DNA of 64,000 nucleotides from Erysipelotrichaceae bacterium 66202529. Its GTDB lineage: Bacteria; Bacillota_I; Bacilli_A; Erysipelotrichales; Erysipelotrichaceae. This document shows, piece after piece, positions 50,042 to 59,617 of the stretch. Position numbers and translations under genes: made by a program. The notes beneath the pieces were generated by a model, which was not told the origin of the DNA, searched no databases, and saw nothing but the letters and a program-made list of their open reading frames with translations. The stretch's first letter is position 1, and every line of letters begins with the position of its first letter. The stretch covers positions 3,844,001 through 3,908,000 of the forward strand of contig CP046174.1 in assembly GCA_017161075.1 (NCBI GenBank). The letters run 5' to 3'.

Positions 50042-52645
50042 TTATTTGGGGTTTTTAAAGTAATTCAGTACATACAACGCCTCAGGCGCTGGAAGTTCGA
50101 CACTATATCTCATTTCCACGCCACTAAATGCATCCTTTACTTTTTCCACTCGCTCCTGCTTTGCCCTGATTGCTTCTTCCATTCCCTCCACATCATCAAT
50201 GATTTTCTCACCATTCAAGATAGTCAAATGATTGACGATATTCGACAGAGTGAAATTTTTCGTGATATTCTGGTTAAATGCCTCAAGATCTCCAACTCCA
50301 AGATAGCGCTGCATCAGCTGTTCCAGAACACCGATTTCATCATTCATCATAACACTTTCAATCGCCATAAAGGGTACACCGCTGACCTTGGGATCCAGCG
50401 TCCCTACAATCAGTTCTACCTGATAACGATTGAAAATGGAATCCCGTGCTCCGTTTTCCACAAGCTGCTGATAATTATATGGAATGATTTCCAGATCGAT
50501 TTTTCGCGGTAAGGAGCTCTCCAGCAGCTCACTGATTTTCTTTGCGGCACCAAACCCGGTAGCACATATGGAAAGAATCGCAGACTTTTTCTTTCTGCTT
50601 TTCAAATAATGTGTCGAAAGCTGATGATGCTCCTTCACCTCCTGTAAAATCTCTTCCACACGCTTTCCCTGTCGGATATAATTACCAACCTCCAATGCCA
50701 TAGCCGTTGATACATTGTTAATCAAAGCGATATTGTAATCAGACATTGGCTTGATTCTCGTATAGATTTCCTCCAGGCTTCCCATATCTACAAGGAATAT
50801 CAGTTCATGAATCGTCCCCTTGCGTTTCAGATAATCATCCGCAAGCTGTGCCACCTTATCAATCGTGATATTGATCTCCATATCAATACCATCGAACACA
50901 TACTGCCCCAGCATACGGTTTGCCGTATCTGCAATACTGCTGGCAGTGGAATAGCCGTGGCACAGAATCACACCGACACAGGAGCTAACCTCCTCATTCT
51001 GATAGCCCGCAAAGGCTATGGCAATGATCGCCAGCAAGAGATCATCCAGCTCCAAATCCAGATTTAACCGTACGTTTTCCACAATTTCCTCAGCTATGTT
51101 AAACACTCTTGGAATTCTCTCCTGAAGCTCTGACACCAAAGCCTTAACACTTTTCTGATGGGCACTGATCCAGACATTCGCATCGGTGGCGCATTTTGAA
51201 TATTCCACCAGAATTCTGGAATAGATTTTTATTTCATTATTTGGAATTGAGATTGAATATTTATTCATCACAATAGAATAGATCTTGTCCAGCAGCTTCA
51301 ACAGATATGCTTCACTCGTATTTTTCTGATACCGATTATGAAACATCACATAGTCAATATAGCTTTGAATGAGGATACCCGTTTTTTCCATATATGCAGG
51401 AAAGGCGCTTGTTGAGGTCTGGTATTCTTCATACTGCTGTATCAACTGACTATACAAATGCAAAAGCGGGGATGCCTGATTTAAGGAGCCCTTTAAGCGT
51501 TCAATCGGTATCATAGCCTCCTGCACCCCGTGCGTTGTGGATTTTAACTGCACGGAGGTCAAAGAAGGAAAGATGTAATCCGGCAGGTCAGCCACCTGAA
51601 CCTTCAGCTTTGCCTCCCCCTTATGTACAAGAAAGGAATTTGCACAGGCTGCCTTGATTGCATTTTTCAACGCTCCCACATTTCCGATGAATTCAAAATC
51701 CATAAGACTCTGATAGGCTAGGTTGCTGATGAGAATTTCCTTACCGAGACGCTTACTTTCCTTCGTGAAGATGGTATAAATCAACTCCCGCTTTTCAATC
51801 AATGGACGATCCTTTAACGCAGGTACAGTAATGGTGATCGGTATTCTTCGCAGCAGTGTTTTCAACAGGACATTCTGTGGATCCTCCGTTGTTGCGAACA
51901 CCAGCCGGCATTTGGAATAATACCAGTTTTCATTATCCCCAACCTTGTGATACATCCCCTTGTCCATAAAGAAAAACAGCTTTTCCTGACATTCCGCCTT
52001 CAGACAATGCACCTCATCAAGAAACAGCAGACCGCCATCAGCCAAGGAAATCAAACCGGGATTATCATCGTCTGCCCCGGTGTAGGCACCCTTGACATTA
52101 CCAAACAGATTTGTTGTCAAAAGCTCCGGGTTATTCGCATACTCAGAACAGTTAACGGCAACGAATTTTTTATTTTTTCCGATAATATTCTGATTGACAG
52201 CATATTCATACATCATGGAGGCAATCATGCTTTTCCCGGTTCCGGTAGGCCCGTTAATCAGGATTGGAAGTCCACCCGGATAGGAGACTGCCGCCTTACA
52301 ATGCTCAACGACACTGGACAGGGAATTGTTACAGCCGATCAGCTGCTCAAAATCCTGTGCATCCTTGACGAGCTCCTGCTTCAGCTGTTCAAGGGAATCA
52401 AAGCTGCACACTGTTAAAATCCCTTTTTGCTTCTGCTCTATTACATCACGCACAAAAAAATATACCGGGCGGGAATTGATTTTCACTACTTCCTTTGCCT
52501 TTACCTTTTCATTCAGATACTGCGAGACCGTGTTTCTGCTAATATGCAAAGCATCCGCAATACTGGCAGCAGTAAAACGGACATGCTCTTCTATTTCATT
52601 TTCCTCACAGCGTTTCTCTAATTCATTGTAAACAAGCTCCTTCAT
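50042..52645 (-). CDS. LevR-type sigma-54-dependent activator with PRD and EIIA domains
   Basis: 867 residues. An N-terminal helix-turn-helix (DALHISRNTVSQYLNEKV, about 31-48) is followed by an AAA+ domain with Walker A GPTGTGKS (132-139), the sigma-54 contact loop GAYTGA (186-191; Tyr is an accepted variant), Walker B LLFLDE (206-211) and LLRRIP near 264-269. Then come a PRD (about 430-550), an EIIA-Man domain with His563 in VILCHGYSTA, an EIIB-like segment and a short C-terminal PRD-like region. In Bacillus LevR, HPr and a PTS EIIB phosphorylate such domains. It should activate the sigma-54 promoter 30-45 bases downstream of its own gene. Confidence 0.92.
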   Translation of the reverse strand: MKELVYNELEKRCEENEIEEHVRFTAASIADALHISRNTVSQYLNEKVKAKEVVKINSRPVYFFVRDVIEQKQKGILTVCSFDSLEQLKQELVKDAQDFEQLIGCNNSLSSVVEHCKAAVSYPGGLPILINGPTGTGKSMIASMMYEYAVNQNIIGKNKKFVAVNCSEYANNPELLTTNLFGNVKGAYTGADDDNPGLISLADGGLLFLDEVHCLKAECQEKLFFFMDKGMYHKVGDNENWYYSKCRLVFATTEDPQNVLLKTLLRRIPITITVPALKDRPLIEKRELIYTIFTKESKRLGKEILISNLAYQSLMDFEFIGNVGALKNAIKAACANSFLVHKGEAKLKVQVADLPDYIFPSLTSVQLKSTTHGVQEAMIPIERLKGSLNQASPLLHLYSQLIQQYEEYQTSTSAFPAYMEKTGILIQSYIDYVMFHNRYQKNTSEAYLLKLLDKIYSIVMNKYSISIPNNEIKIYSRILVEYSKCATDANVWISAHQKSVKALVSELQERIPRVFNIAEEIVENVRLNLDLELDDLLLAIIAIAFAGYQNEEVSSCVGVILCHGYSTASSIADTANRMLGQYVFDGIDMEINITIDKVAQLADDYLKRKGTIHELIFLVDMGSLEEIYTRIKPMSDYNIALINNVSTAMALEVGNYIRQGKRVEEILQEVKEHHQLSTHYLKSRKKKSAILSICATGFGAAKKISELLESSLPRKIDLEIIPYNYQQLVENGARDSIFNRYQVELIVGTLDPKVSGVPFMAIESVMMNDEIGVLEQLMQRYLGVGDLEAFNQNITKNFTLSNIVNHLTILNGEKIIDDVEGMEEAIRAKQERVEKVKDAFSGVEMRYSVELPAPEALYVLNYFKNPK

Positions 52646-52695
52646 CGTACAACTCCTGCCTTTCTCAATCCTTCAACATATAAAAACGAAGAGCT

Positions 52696-53199
52696 TTATC
52701 TTCTCCGCTTCATTGTCTCATAATCCAGTTCCCCTATTTTTTCCACAGCGGTGCCCGGAACATCCTGATAAAACACCTCTGTCCCTTGTGCAAGCATATA
52801 ATTCATATCATCAATATCCTGGCGTGTAAGATACACCTTACGGTTAAATGCCACCCTGCCTTTTTCATAATGCATATTTCCTACATTCACCCGTTTTAAT
52901 TCAATCCCTGCTTCCACAAGCAAACGTGCCTCATGAGGAGACTGCACCACGACAAACAGCTTCTGATGACTCGTGTTTTCATTGAATACACGTATAAAAT
53001 CAGCAACTGTGTAAAACCGGATTTGACGACTTGCGGCTGTAGCAACGCTCTGCATCAGCTTCTGTGCAAATCCGCTTGCAGCTGTGAGGTCATCCACGAC
53101 GACGATGGTATCTATATTCAGTGTACTTCCCCAGGTCATCCCTACCTGCCCGTGTACAAGCCGGTTATCAATCCTTGTCAATTCTATTTTCGCTCTCAT
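52696..53199 (-). CDS. PTS mannose/fructose/sorbose-family EIIB component encoded with the activator
   Basis: 167 residues. Phospho-accepting His16 in TRIDNRLVHGQVGMTW; NVGNMHYEKGRVAFNRKVYL matches the IIB at 49501, so the two are paralogues. It is 50 bases upstream of the LevR-type gene on the same strand, outside the sigma-54 unit. It may serve as the sensor IIB that phosphorylates the activator before induction, or as a second specificity subunit. Start at 53199 follows GAGGTGTTCAT. Confidence 0.9.
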   Translation of the reverse strand: MRAKIELTRIDNRLVHGQVGMTWGSTLNIDTIVVVDDLTAASGFAQKLMQSVATAASRQIRFYTVADFIRVFNENTSHQKLFVVVQSPHEARLLVEAGIELKRVNVGNMHYEKGRVAFNRKVYLTRQDIDDMNYMLAQGTEVFYQDVPGTAVEKIGELDYETMKRRR

Positions 53200-53499
53200 A
53201 TGAACACCTCGATTTCTTTCATTTTACCTTATTTTTCAAAGAAATGGTATCCTAAAAAGAATTAGAATATTTTATTTATAAAGATCGCATTTTTTATGCA
53301 ATGCCTAGCTTATTAAGAAAAGGATTGCAGAAAAGAGAAAGCTGTGAGGGCTTTCTCTTTATTTTATATCCATGACATTCATTAACAACTAACAACTATC
53401 TTAAATATCCTTCATTAAGCCTAAATCTCCACAACCATTTCCCATAAGGAAGAAGCTGAGACATGCTGTATTACAAAGCAGACCTTCTGCAGGACACAA
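53200..53499. other. Intergenic region between the glycan locus and the third PTS
   Basis: 300 AT-rich bases. It holds the terminator at 53332-53360 and presumably the promoter of the IIB-activator unit; a TAAAAT at about 53222-53227 (minus strand) is a possible -10, without a convincing -35. No gene was found. Confidence 0.5.
53332..53360 (-). terminator. Terminator of the glycan locus
   Basis: AAAGAGAAAGC / GCTTTCTCTTT, a perfect 11-bp stem with a seven-base loop. The stem itself ends in TTT followed by TCTG on the minus strand. It is near symmetrical and could also act on plus-strand transcripts. Confidence 0.65.
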
Positions 53500-54285
53500 C
53501 TAGTTTCCAATAAAAAACCTATCATGGTCGCTGAATTCTATGCCTGATAACCTCTCTTTTAAATATACCATACGATTATCGCTATCCTCAATCAGTTCCA
53601 AATCCTTTTCTATCTTATCAAATATAGATTCCTCAGTTCTTTTCTTCTTATAAATATACCGATCATCTATGAATTCATCATATTTCTCAGCATCATGCGT
53701 TGTAAACGTATTAACAGATTTTTTTGAATGAAAAACTTTCTCTTTTAAACATTTTGCCGGATTTCCACCATATACGGTATTTGAGTGATATTCCTTTCCT
53801 GCCGCAATACCTCTGGCTGCCATAATACATCCGGATCCTAACCGGCTTCCTTTCAATACAAGGACCTCTTGTCCCAACCATACATGATCACCAATATAGA
53901 TACTTTTTGATTTATTTATTCGCGTCCTTGTACTTTCATCATATATGATGTGCGGATCTGCAGTTCGTATCCAGCAGCCTATCGCGAAAAGCCCTTCATC
54001 TCCTATAATTACATGCTTTTGCTCAGATAAAATAATATGCAAAACCTTATTAATATAATTATTTTTACCAAAATATAAAACACTGTTATTGTATATTGTT
54101 ACCTTAAAATAATAAATGTGCCTGTTTTCATTCAAATATACAATAGAATTATTCCCTTTAAACTCAATATAACTGTCTTTAATTGTTATATTTTTCTCGC
54201 AATATAAAATATTTCCTTTTCCCATAAACCTTATTTTTGTATTGAGAAGCTTCGGTTCTCCTATAATCTTATTATCCTCTATCAT
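53500..54285 (-). CDS. Hexapeptide-repeat (LbetaH) acyltransferase
   Basis: 261 residues. The central region has the left-handed beta-helix pattern, with SIYIGDHVWLGQEVLVLKGS, GSGCIMAARGIA and the closing NTVYGGNPAKCLKE, typical of O-acetyl- or acyltransferases acting on surface sugars. The N-terminal third also looks like beta-helix turns (KIRFMGKGNILYCEKNITI). The C-terminal 60 residues are a charged helical tail. Last gene of the glycan operon; starts 21 bases after the SDR stop. Confidence 0.83.
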   Translation of the reverse strand: MIEDNKIIGEPKLLNTKIRFMGKGNILYCEKNITIKDSYIEFKGNNSIVYLNENRHIYYFKVTIYNNSVLYFGKNNYINKVLHIILSEQKHVIIGDEGLFAIGCWIRTADPHIIYDESTRTRINKSKSIYIGDHVWLGQEVLVLKGSRLGSGCIMAARGIAAGKEYHSNTVYGGNPAKCLKEKVFHSKKSVNTFTTHDAEKYDEFIDDRYIYKKKRTEESIFDKIEKDLELIEDSDNRMVYLKERLSGIEFSDHDRFFIGN

Positions 54286-54306
54286 ATTCTTTCCTCCACA
54301 GGTAGT

Positions 54307-55047
54307 TTAAAAGTAATTATAACCACCATGTATATCAAATACAGCACCGTTTAAATAACCGTTCGTTACTATATGGTAACATAAATCCGCCACTTCTTCT
54401 GGTCTTCCAAAACGATGTAATGCAATCTTCCGATTCACAACATCTCTGCTCGCTTCTGTCCTATTCTTTTGCCACTTAGTTTCTATAAATCCTGGAGCAA
54501 TCGCATTTACACGAATTTGTTTATCCTCAAAAATTTTTACTAAGGACTTTGCTAAAAAAAGCACTGCGGCTTTTGAAACGCTATATACTAAAGAAGATGA
54601 ATACGGTTCCTGTCCGGCATGAGATCCCATGAGGACGATACTGCCATTTACATTCATTTGATTTTTTAATGCTTTTATCAGAAATACAGGAACACTAACA
54701 TTGGTTTTCATAATACGATCCCATAATTCCGGTGTATATTCTTCAAAAGGCATGTAAGAGCTAATACCGGTATTTAGAATCAGCCAATCTATACTCTTGT
54801 TTTTTTCATCCAGTTTTGCTGTTATCGTATCAATTCCGTCATATGATGACATATCTGCTTTTACAAAATCTACATGCGATTGTTCTTCTGCTGACAGCAT
54901 AGAATAAAAATCACCTGCTGCTGTATCATCATGACCATAATTGATTAAAATATAGACATCCGTATTTTTCAGTTCATTTAATAATTTCATAGCAATCGCT
55001 TTTCCAATCCCAGATGTGCCGGATGTCAGTAAAATATTCTTTCCCAT
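54307..55047 (-). CDS. Short-chain dehydrogenase/reductase
   Basis: 246 residues. Cofactor motif TSGTSGIGKAIA (Gly-rich), NTG in LILNTGISS, catalytic Ser in IVLMGSHAG, and Tyr-x3-Lys in VYSVSKAA. The residues after the second strand (INYGHDD) do not settle NAD versus NADP. Within the glycan operon it probably reduces a keto intermediate made by the TPP enzyme or the Gfo/Idh-type domain. Confidence 0.85.
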   Translation of the reverse strand: MGKNILLTSGTSGIGKAIAMKLLNELKNTDVYILINYGHDDTAAGDFYSMLSAEEQSHVDFVKADMSSYDGIDTITAKLDEKNKSIDWLILNTGISSYMPFEEYTPELWDRIMKTNVSVPVFLIKALKNQMNVNGSIVLMGSHAGQEPYSSSLVYSVSKAAVLFLAKSLVKIFEDKQIRVNAIAPGFIETKWQKNRTEASRDVVNRKIALHRFGRPEEVADLCYHIVTNGYLNGAVFDIHGGYNYF

Positions 55048-55061
55048 GATTTTCTCCTCAC

Positions 55062-56792
55062 TTATAGCTCTTCTAGCACTTTTTGTATATCGCTTGGTAA
55101 ATATGGCCTTTGATTATGCATTTCCTCCCCAAAATAAGTTTTTGGATATGCTGCAGAATCAGCATTAATGAATATTTCAAATACATGAGGCTTCTTTTGA
55201 TCGGCTGAAGAAACTGCTTTTTTTAAATCCTCAATGGTATGAATTTCATCTGCATCAATCCCGTATGCATGGGCAATAGAAACAAATGATGGTGTTGTAT
55301 ATTCCTCTTCTGCTGATCCAAAATGGTTTCCATCAAAAAAATCATTTTGTTGCTGTCGTATTAATCCTAAAGAATGATTATTAAAAATATAAACAAAAAT
55401 TGGCAACTGCTCTCGATACAACCATTGGAATTCTTGTATATTCATTTGAATTGCACCATCTCCGCATAATACAATACTTTGCTTTCCGCTGCTGTAATAA
55501 CCGCCTATCGCAGCAGGCAAGGCAAAGCCCATAGCACCATGACCACCGGAAAATAACAGCCTTTGATGTTTCCTCGTTTTGTAAGATTGTGCGGCCCAGA
55601 TCTGGTGCTGTCCTACATCTGAAAATACATTTCCCGCATTCTCATGCAATTCACTTATCGTTTGCATATATAAATTACCTTCTCCATAGGTTGCCTGCTT
55701 ATCAAAATCCCGCATTATTTGTCTGCTTTTTTTACACACATAAAACCAATTATCCGATATGTGAAAATCAATGTTATCCAGTAACCTGTACACAAGCTTT
55801 TCATAATCCAAACAAAGAGATAATTCTTCTTTGTGTACTTTTCGTTTAATTTCCTCTTCATCCAAATCCACACGAATTATCTCTGCATTTTTCGCAAATT
55901 TTTCAGGATTTCCGCCAGTTTGCCGTCTGCACATGCTGCAGCCAAAAGAAACAATTAAATCTGCTTTTTGATTTGCCAAAAGATTTGCCTCTCTTGATCC
56001 ATATGCTGCCCCAAGATAGCCAAACTCACATTCATCTCCATAAGAAACTAAATGATATGCAGGTAAGCTGGTAATAAATGGGATATTCAGTTTATGGATA
56101 AACTTCATAATTGTAATATGACCATGGCTATTCTTTTGTATCCCATTGCCAAGTAGGACCAATGGTCGCTTTGCTAATCGTATCTTCTCCAAAATCAAAA
56201 AAGCGGCCTTATGATAATCTTCCTCCTTTAATACACTCTGGGCGGGACAAAAGCCTTTCAATGTGTCAGGTTCAATAATTTCCTTTTGTATGTTCATAGG
56301 AATGTCTATTACTACAGGTCCCTTTCTACCATCTTGTGCCAGGAAAAAAGCTTTTTCCAAAATGTAACGAATATCCTCTTTTTTTCTTATTTGTTTACAG
56401 AATTTTGTATAGCTTTTAACAGCAGATATAACATTCATTTGTTGAAATCCCTGTTGCCGTAAAGTAGGTATATCTGTATATTCATTCAAATTCAATTGTC
56501 CCGTAAAAAAAACAGTCGGTGTACTGTCAAAGTAAGCATCTGCTATTCCGGACATCAAATTCATAGCACCAGGTCCACTAGTTGCGTAAGCAACACCAAC
56601 TTTGCCAGTCGCTTTAGCATAACCAACAGCAGCAAAAGCAGCTCCTTGTTCATGATAACAGGTATGGTTTTTTATTTTCTTTTGTTTACATATTGCATCA
56701 ACTAAATATGCAATCATAGTTCCTTGGTATCCAAATATATCACTTACTCCCTGTTTTACCAAAAAACCAGCTATATACTCGCTAATTTTCAT
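55062..56792 (-). CDS. Acetolactate-synthase-like thiamine-diphosphate enzyme
   Basis: 576 residues with all three domains of the pyruvate oxidase/AHAS family. The catalytic Glu lies in CYHEQGAAFAAVGYA, SGPGAMNLMSGIADAY follows, and the TPP/Mg motif is GDGAIQMNIQEFQWL then NNHSLGLIRQQQ. There is no neighbouring small regulatory subunit or other branched-chain amino-acid gene, so a role in glycan precursor synthesis (carboligation or decarboxylation of a ketoacid) is more likely than valine synthesis. The ATG at 56792 was preferred over GTG at 56798 for ribosome-site spacing. Confidence 0.85.
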   Translation of the reverse strand: MKISEYIAGFLVKQGVSDIFGYQGTMIAYLVDAICKQKKIKNHTCYHEQGAAFAAVGYAKATGKVGVAYATSGPGAMNLMSGIADAYFDSTPTVFFTGQLNLNEYTDIPTLRQQGFQQMNVISAVKSYTKFCKQIRKKEDIRYILEKAFFLAQDGRKGPVVIDIPMNIQKEIIEPDTLKGFCPAQSVLKEEDYHKAAFLILEKIRLAKRPLVLLGNGIQKNSHGHITIMKFIHKLNIPFITSLPAYHLVSYGDECEFGYLGAAYGSREANLLANQKADLIVSFGCSMCRRQTGGNPEKFAKNAEIIRVDLDEEEIKRKVHKEELSLCLDYEKLVYRLLDNIDFHISDNWFYVCKKSRQIMRDFDKQATYGEGNLYMQTISELHENAGNVFSDVGQHQIWAAQSYKTRKHQRLLFSGGHGAMGFALPAAIGGYYSSGKQSIVLCGDGAIQMNIQEFQWLYREQLPIFVYIFNNHSLGLIRQQQNDFFDGNHFGSAEEEYTTPSFVSIAHAYGIDADEIHTIEDLKKAVSSADQKKPHVFEIFINADSAAYPKTYFGEEMHNQRPYLPSDIQKVLEEL

Positions 56793-57144
56793 TTTCACTT
56801 ATTCCTCTTTCTATCATTGTATTCTGTAGATTTGGTGTTGTTTTTTTTACTAATTTATCAGCATAGGCATGTCTTCCTTGAAATTTGAGCATTATGATCA
56901 AGATATGAAATAATTCAGTAGTTACAGCAAATCCCATATTATGGTTAGCGAAAAACAAAGACTTGTCTTTTAATTCCTTTAAACATATCCGAAGCATTAC
57001 AAAATCCTGTTCCTCATAAAGATTTCTTATATACTGCATCTTAGGTTCATAGTAATTTTGTAACTCTGCACGATAACCAGCTCTTCTCAATATAAGCCAT
57101 GGCTTTCTTCTAGGCTTATTATATAATTTCTTCGCAATCATCAT
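56782..57144 (-). CDS. Small protein of unknown function in the glycan operon
   Basis: 120 residues from the ATG at 57144 after GAGGAAAATAAA. Basic N-terminus (KKLYNKPRRKPWLILRRAG), then helical. Its first half resembles the stretch just after the LicD domain in the neighbouring protein (RPWWLFRDIAAKRQEI there, RKPWLILRRAGYRAEL here), suggesting a shared linker or docking module. No known family. It overlaps the TPP enzyme gene start by 11 bases. Confidence 0.65.
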   Translation of the reverse strand: MMIAKKLYNKPRRKPWLILRRAGYRAELQNYYEPKMQYIRNLYEEQDFVMLRICLKELKDKSLFFANHNMGFAVTTELFHILIIMLKFQGRHAYADKLVKKTTPNLQNTMIERGISENEN

Positions 57145-57161
57145 TTTATTTTCCTCACCTA

Positions 57162-59609
57162 TCAATCATTTCTGTTGTAAAACAAATCAAGTCCATAAAT
57201 TTTACGAATCATTGCAGTCGGACTAAACCGGGTCTTATTCAATTCTATATATACTCTTTCAAAAAATATCTGATTGAATGTCTGTGTTTCTCTCTGTAAT
57301 TCTAATATACACTCCTTTGGTAATGCTTTTAGTCTCTTATACATAGCCATGGTTTTACTGTAATCTTCATAAATAGTATTCCATTCTGCAATATAACAAT
57401 CATTTCGATATTCTAAATCGTGTTGTTTAACATCCTTTGTTCTATCCACGATAAAAGTGCTATACATCATTAATTCAAGTCTGAAAACCAGACACAAAAT
57501 ATAACGAATATAACTGCTATCTGTAATTTCATATAAATTCAAACTATTTTTAATTGACTGCTTTCGTCTGCCACTTTTGTATAAGATAAATATGCGCATT
57601 AATAATTTCCATTGCAGTTCAATTTCTGCTGTCTCAACCTCATGGTAGAGTTCAGCAAGTCTTTCCAATTCGCTTTCAAATATAACCTCACAATATAATT
57701 GACTCACTAGATGACTCCCTGATATTTTATACAGAAAGTTTTTCAATTCCTCTAGCGTTTTCTCATTATTGTCCATACGCACAATACTTCTTCTCAATTG
57801 ATATATGACATTCCAGGCACTTTTTGGTGTCCCTTTTTTCAACCACTGACATTTCGCCCATAGGCTACAAATATTATCATCTTCTGGAAAAATAGTACGC
57901 AGCTTACTTATATAATGAAGACACCGTATATCTTTATTTTTGTACATATGATCAATTAGATTTATAAATTCATCATAGTTTTTACTTATAAAATCCTTAA
58001 TTTCCAAAAGTACAATTCCATTCAAGGTTTTTTCATAAGCCCGCAAATAATAGGGGAAAGCCTCTCTTATATTTATCATTAAATCAGCACGATATTTTAA
58101 CCATTCTCCATCCGTTTTTCTCAAGGATTTTCCTTTTTTATTCTTATAAATACGCTTTGTTAGTTTCTCACCGGTTCTGATTATATGTACAATTTCAGAA
58201 GTTTCAGTCCCTAATTTTTGTGATATTCTAATTTTTAACTTTACTGTACTTACACTTTCTATATTTTTAAGCATTAATTTATCCACAATTTCTTGTGCCT
58301 TTTTGTAATTTTTATTTGCATAAAAGGATACTGCTTGTCTCAAGTTCAGAATATATTTTTTTAAACCCTGTTCTTCTTCGCTAAGATACGTTCTGCTTTC
58401 TTTAACTTCAAGAAATCGTAAAGCTTTGGAAGTATCCCCTACGGCTATAAGTAGATAGATTCCAACAAGAAAATAGTAATCCTGAATATGAATATATATT
58501 GGATATCGAAAACGGTTGATTCCATTAAAATCCTCTCTACCTATAATACTTCGCTTATTTTGATTCTGAAAATATTTGTCATATATATTGCTCAGTGATC
58601 CATAATCCTTTCTTTGATATGCCTTATGAATCTTCTGATCATAACTTTTAAAATGTTTCTTATATTTACTTGAGAGCTTAATCTCCTGTCGTTTAGCAGC
58701 TATATCTCTAAAAAGCCACCATGGCCGCATGCATAAAAATAATAGAATCTTTCTGTTTTGAAACTGCTTATATGTTTTATCGACTGAATAATATTGATAT
58801 GCTTCTTTTTTAATCATTGTATATGGAGTATCAAAACAATATACAGCATTATGTGTTGAACGCTCAGTGTGAGGCGGAGTAAACATCCAATTATCTCCAT
58901 AATGCCAAGTTAAATAATCAGCAGCTCTTTGCGGAAGCATAACAGTGGTGTCTTCGAACTGATAAATCGCTCCTTGTCCGTATATATCCTTATCTGAAAT
59001 TAAAGGTACCCCTGCCCATCTGAGTGCATATTTACTGCATTCTGCTTCTTTATATGAAAACATCTTTTGCTCCAATTCTTTCAAAACCTTATCCTTACCA
59101 TGTCTTCTGATTTTTAATCTATATCTGAAGTAGTCAAAAAAATTCATCCGCCATCGAAAGCTATATATGCTCGCTGGATTGATTAAATCAGCATATAATT
59201 CCAATGTTTTTATGTATTTTCTTTGTTCCTTTGGATCATCAGGGATTGGGTCTAATATAAGTATATCAATAACAAAACCAGCTGGATCTTCATGTACGAT
59301 CTGATTTGTATGAATAGCCGTTGTCGTTGTATCAATATAACGCGCAAAGTTATTATGATACTCTCTATATAGCTCCTGTGCCATCATGCAGCGATTATCT
59401 GGTAATTGTGTCTTACAAACTTCTAAAAATTTATGATAATTATCTCTTGTCATTAGAATATCAGCATCATCATCCCAAGGAATATAGCCTCTATGACGGA
59501 TTGCCCCTATTGCGCTTCCTCCTGCCAAATAATATATAATATTGTTTTTTCGACATAGTGTATCTATCTCTTTGATTAGTTTCAGTAAATGTCTTTGTGT
59601 ATTTGTCAT
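57162..59609 (-). CDS. LicD-family phosphotransferase with long helical C-terminal extension
   Basis: 815 residues. The N-terminal LicD domain (about 1-250) shows YYLAGGSAIGAIRHRGYIPW followed at once by DDDADI, the nucleotidyltransferase-fold core that transfers phosphocholine or a similar phospho-alcohol from a CDP donor to surface sugars. Ordinary LicD proteins are about 270 residues; here roughly 560 extra residues form a helical, TPR-like region without recognisable motifs or membrane helices. It lies between a CDP-donor-forming fusion protein and the small protein at 56782. Confidence 0.85.
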   Translation of the reverse strand: MTNTQRHLLKLIKEIDTLCRKNNIIYYLAGGSAIGAIRHRGYIPWDDDADILMTRDNYHKFLEVCKTQLPDNRCMMAQELYREYHNNFARYIDTTTTAIHTNQIVHEDPAGFVIDILILDPIPDDPKEQRKYIKTLELYADLINPASIYSFRWRMNFFDYFRYRLKIRRHGKDKVLKELEQKMFSYKEAECSKYALRWAGVPLISDKDIYGQGAIYQFEDTTVMLPQRAADYLTWHYGDNWMFTPPHTERSTHNAVYCFDTPYTMIKKEAYQYYSVDKTYKQFQNRKILLFLCMRPWWLFRDIAAKRQEIKLSSKYKKHFKSYDQKIHKAYQRKDYGSLSNIYDKYFQNQNKRSIIGREDFNGINRFRYPIYIHIQDYYFLVGIYLLIAVGDTSKALRFLEVKESRTYLSEEEQGLKKYILNLRQAVSFYANKNYKKAQEIVDKLMLKNIESVSTVKLKIRISQKLGTETSEIVHIIRTGEKLTKRIYKNKKGKSLRKTDGEWLKYRADLMINIREAFPYYLRAYEKTLNGIVLLEIKDFISKNYDEFINLIDHMYKNKDIRCLHYISKLRTIFPEDDNICSLWAKCQWLKKGTPKSAWNVIYQLRRSIVRMDNNEKTLEELKNFLYKISGSHLVSQLYCEVIFESELERLAELYHEVETAEIELQWKLLMRIFILYKSGRRKQSIKNSLNLYEITDSSYIRYILCLVFRLELMMYSTFIVDRTKDVKQHDLEYRNDCYIAEWNTIYEDYSKTMAMYKRLKALPKECILELQRETQTFNQIFFERVYIELNKTRFSPTAMIRKIYGLDLFYNRND

Positions 59610-59617
59610 AATTTCTT

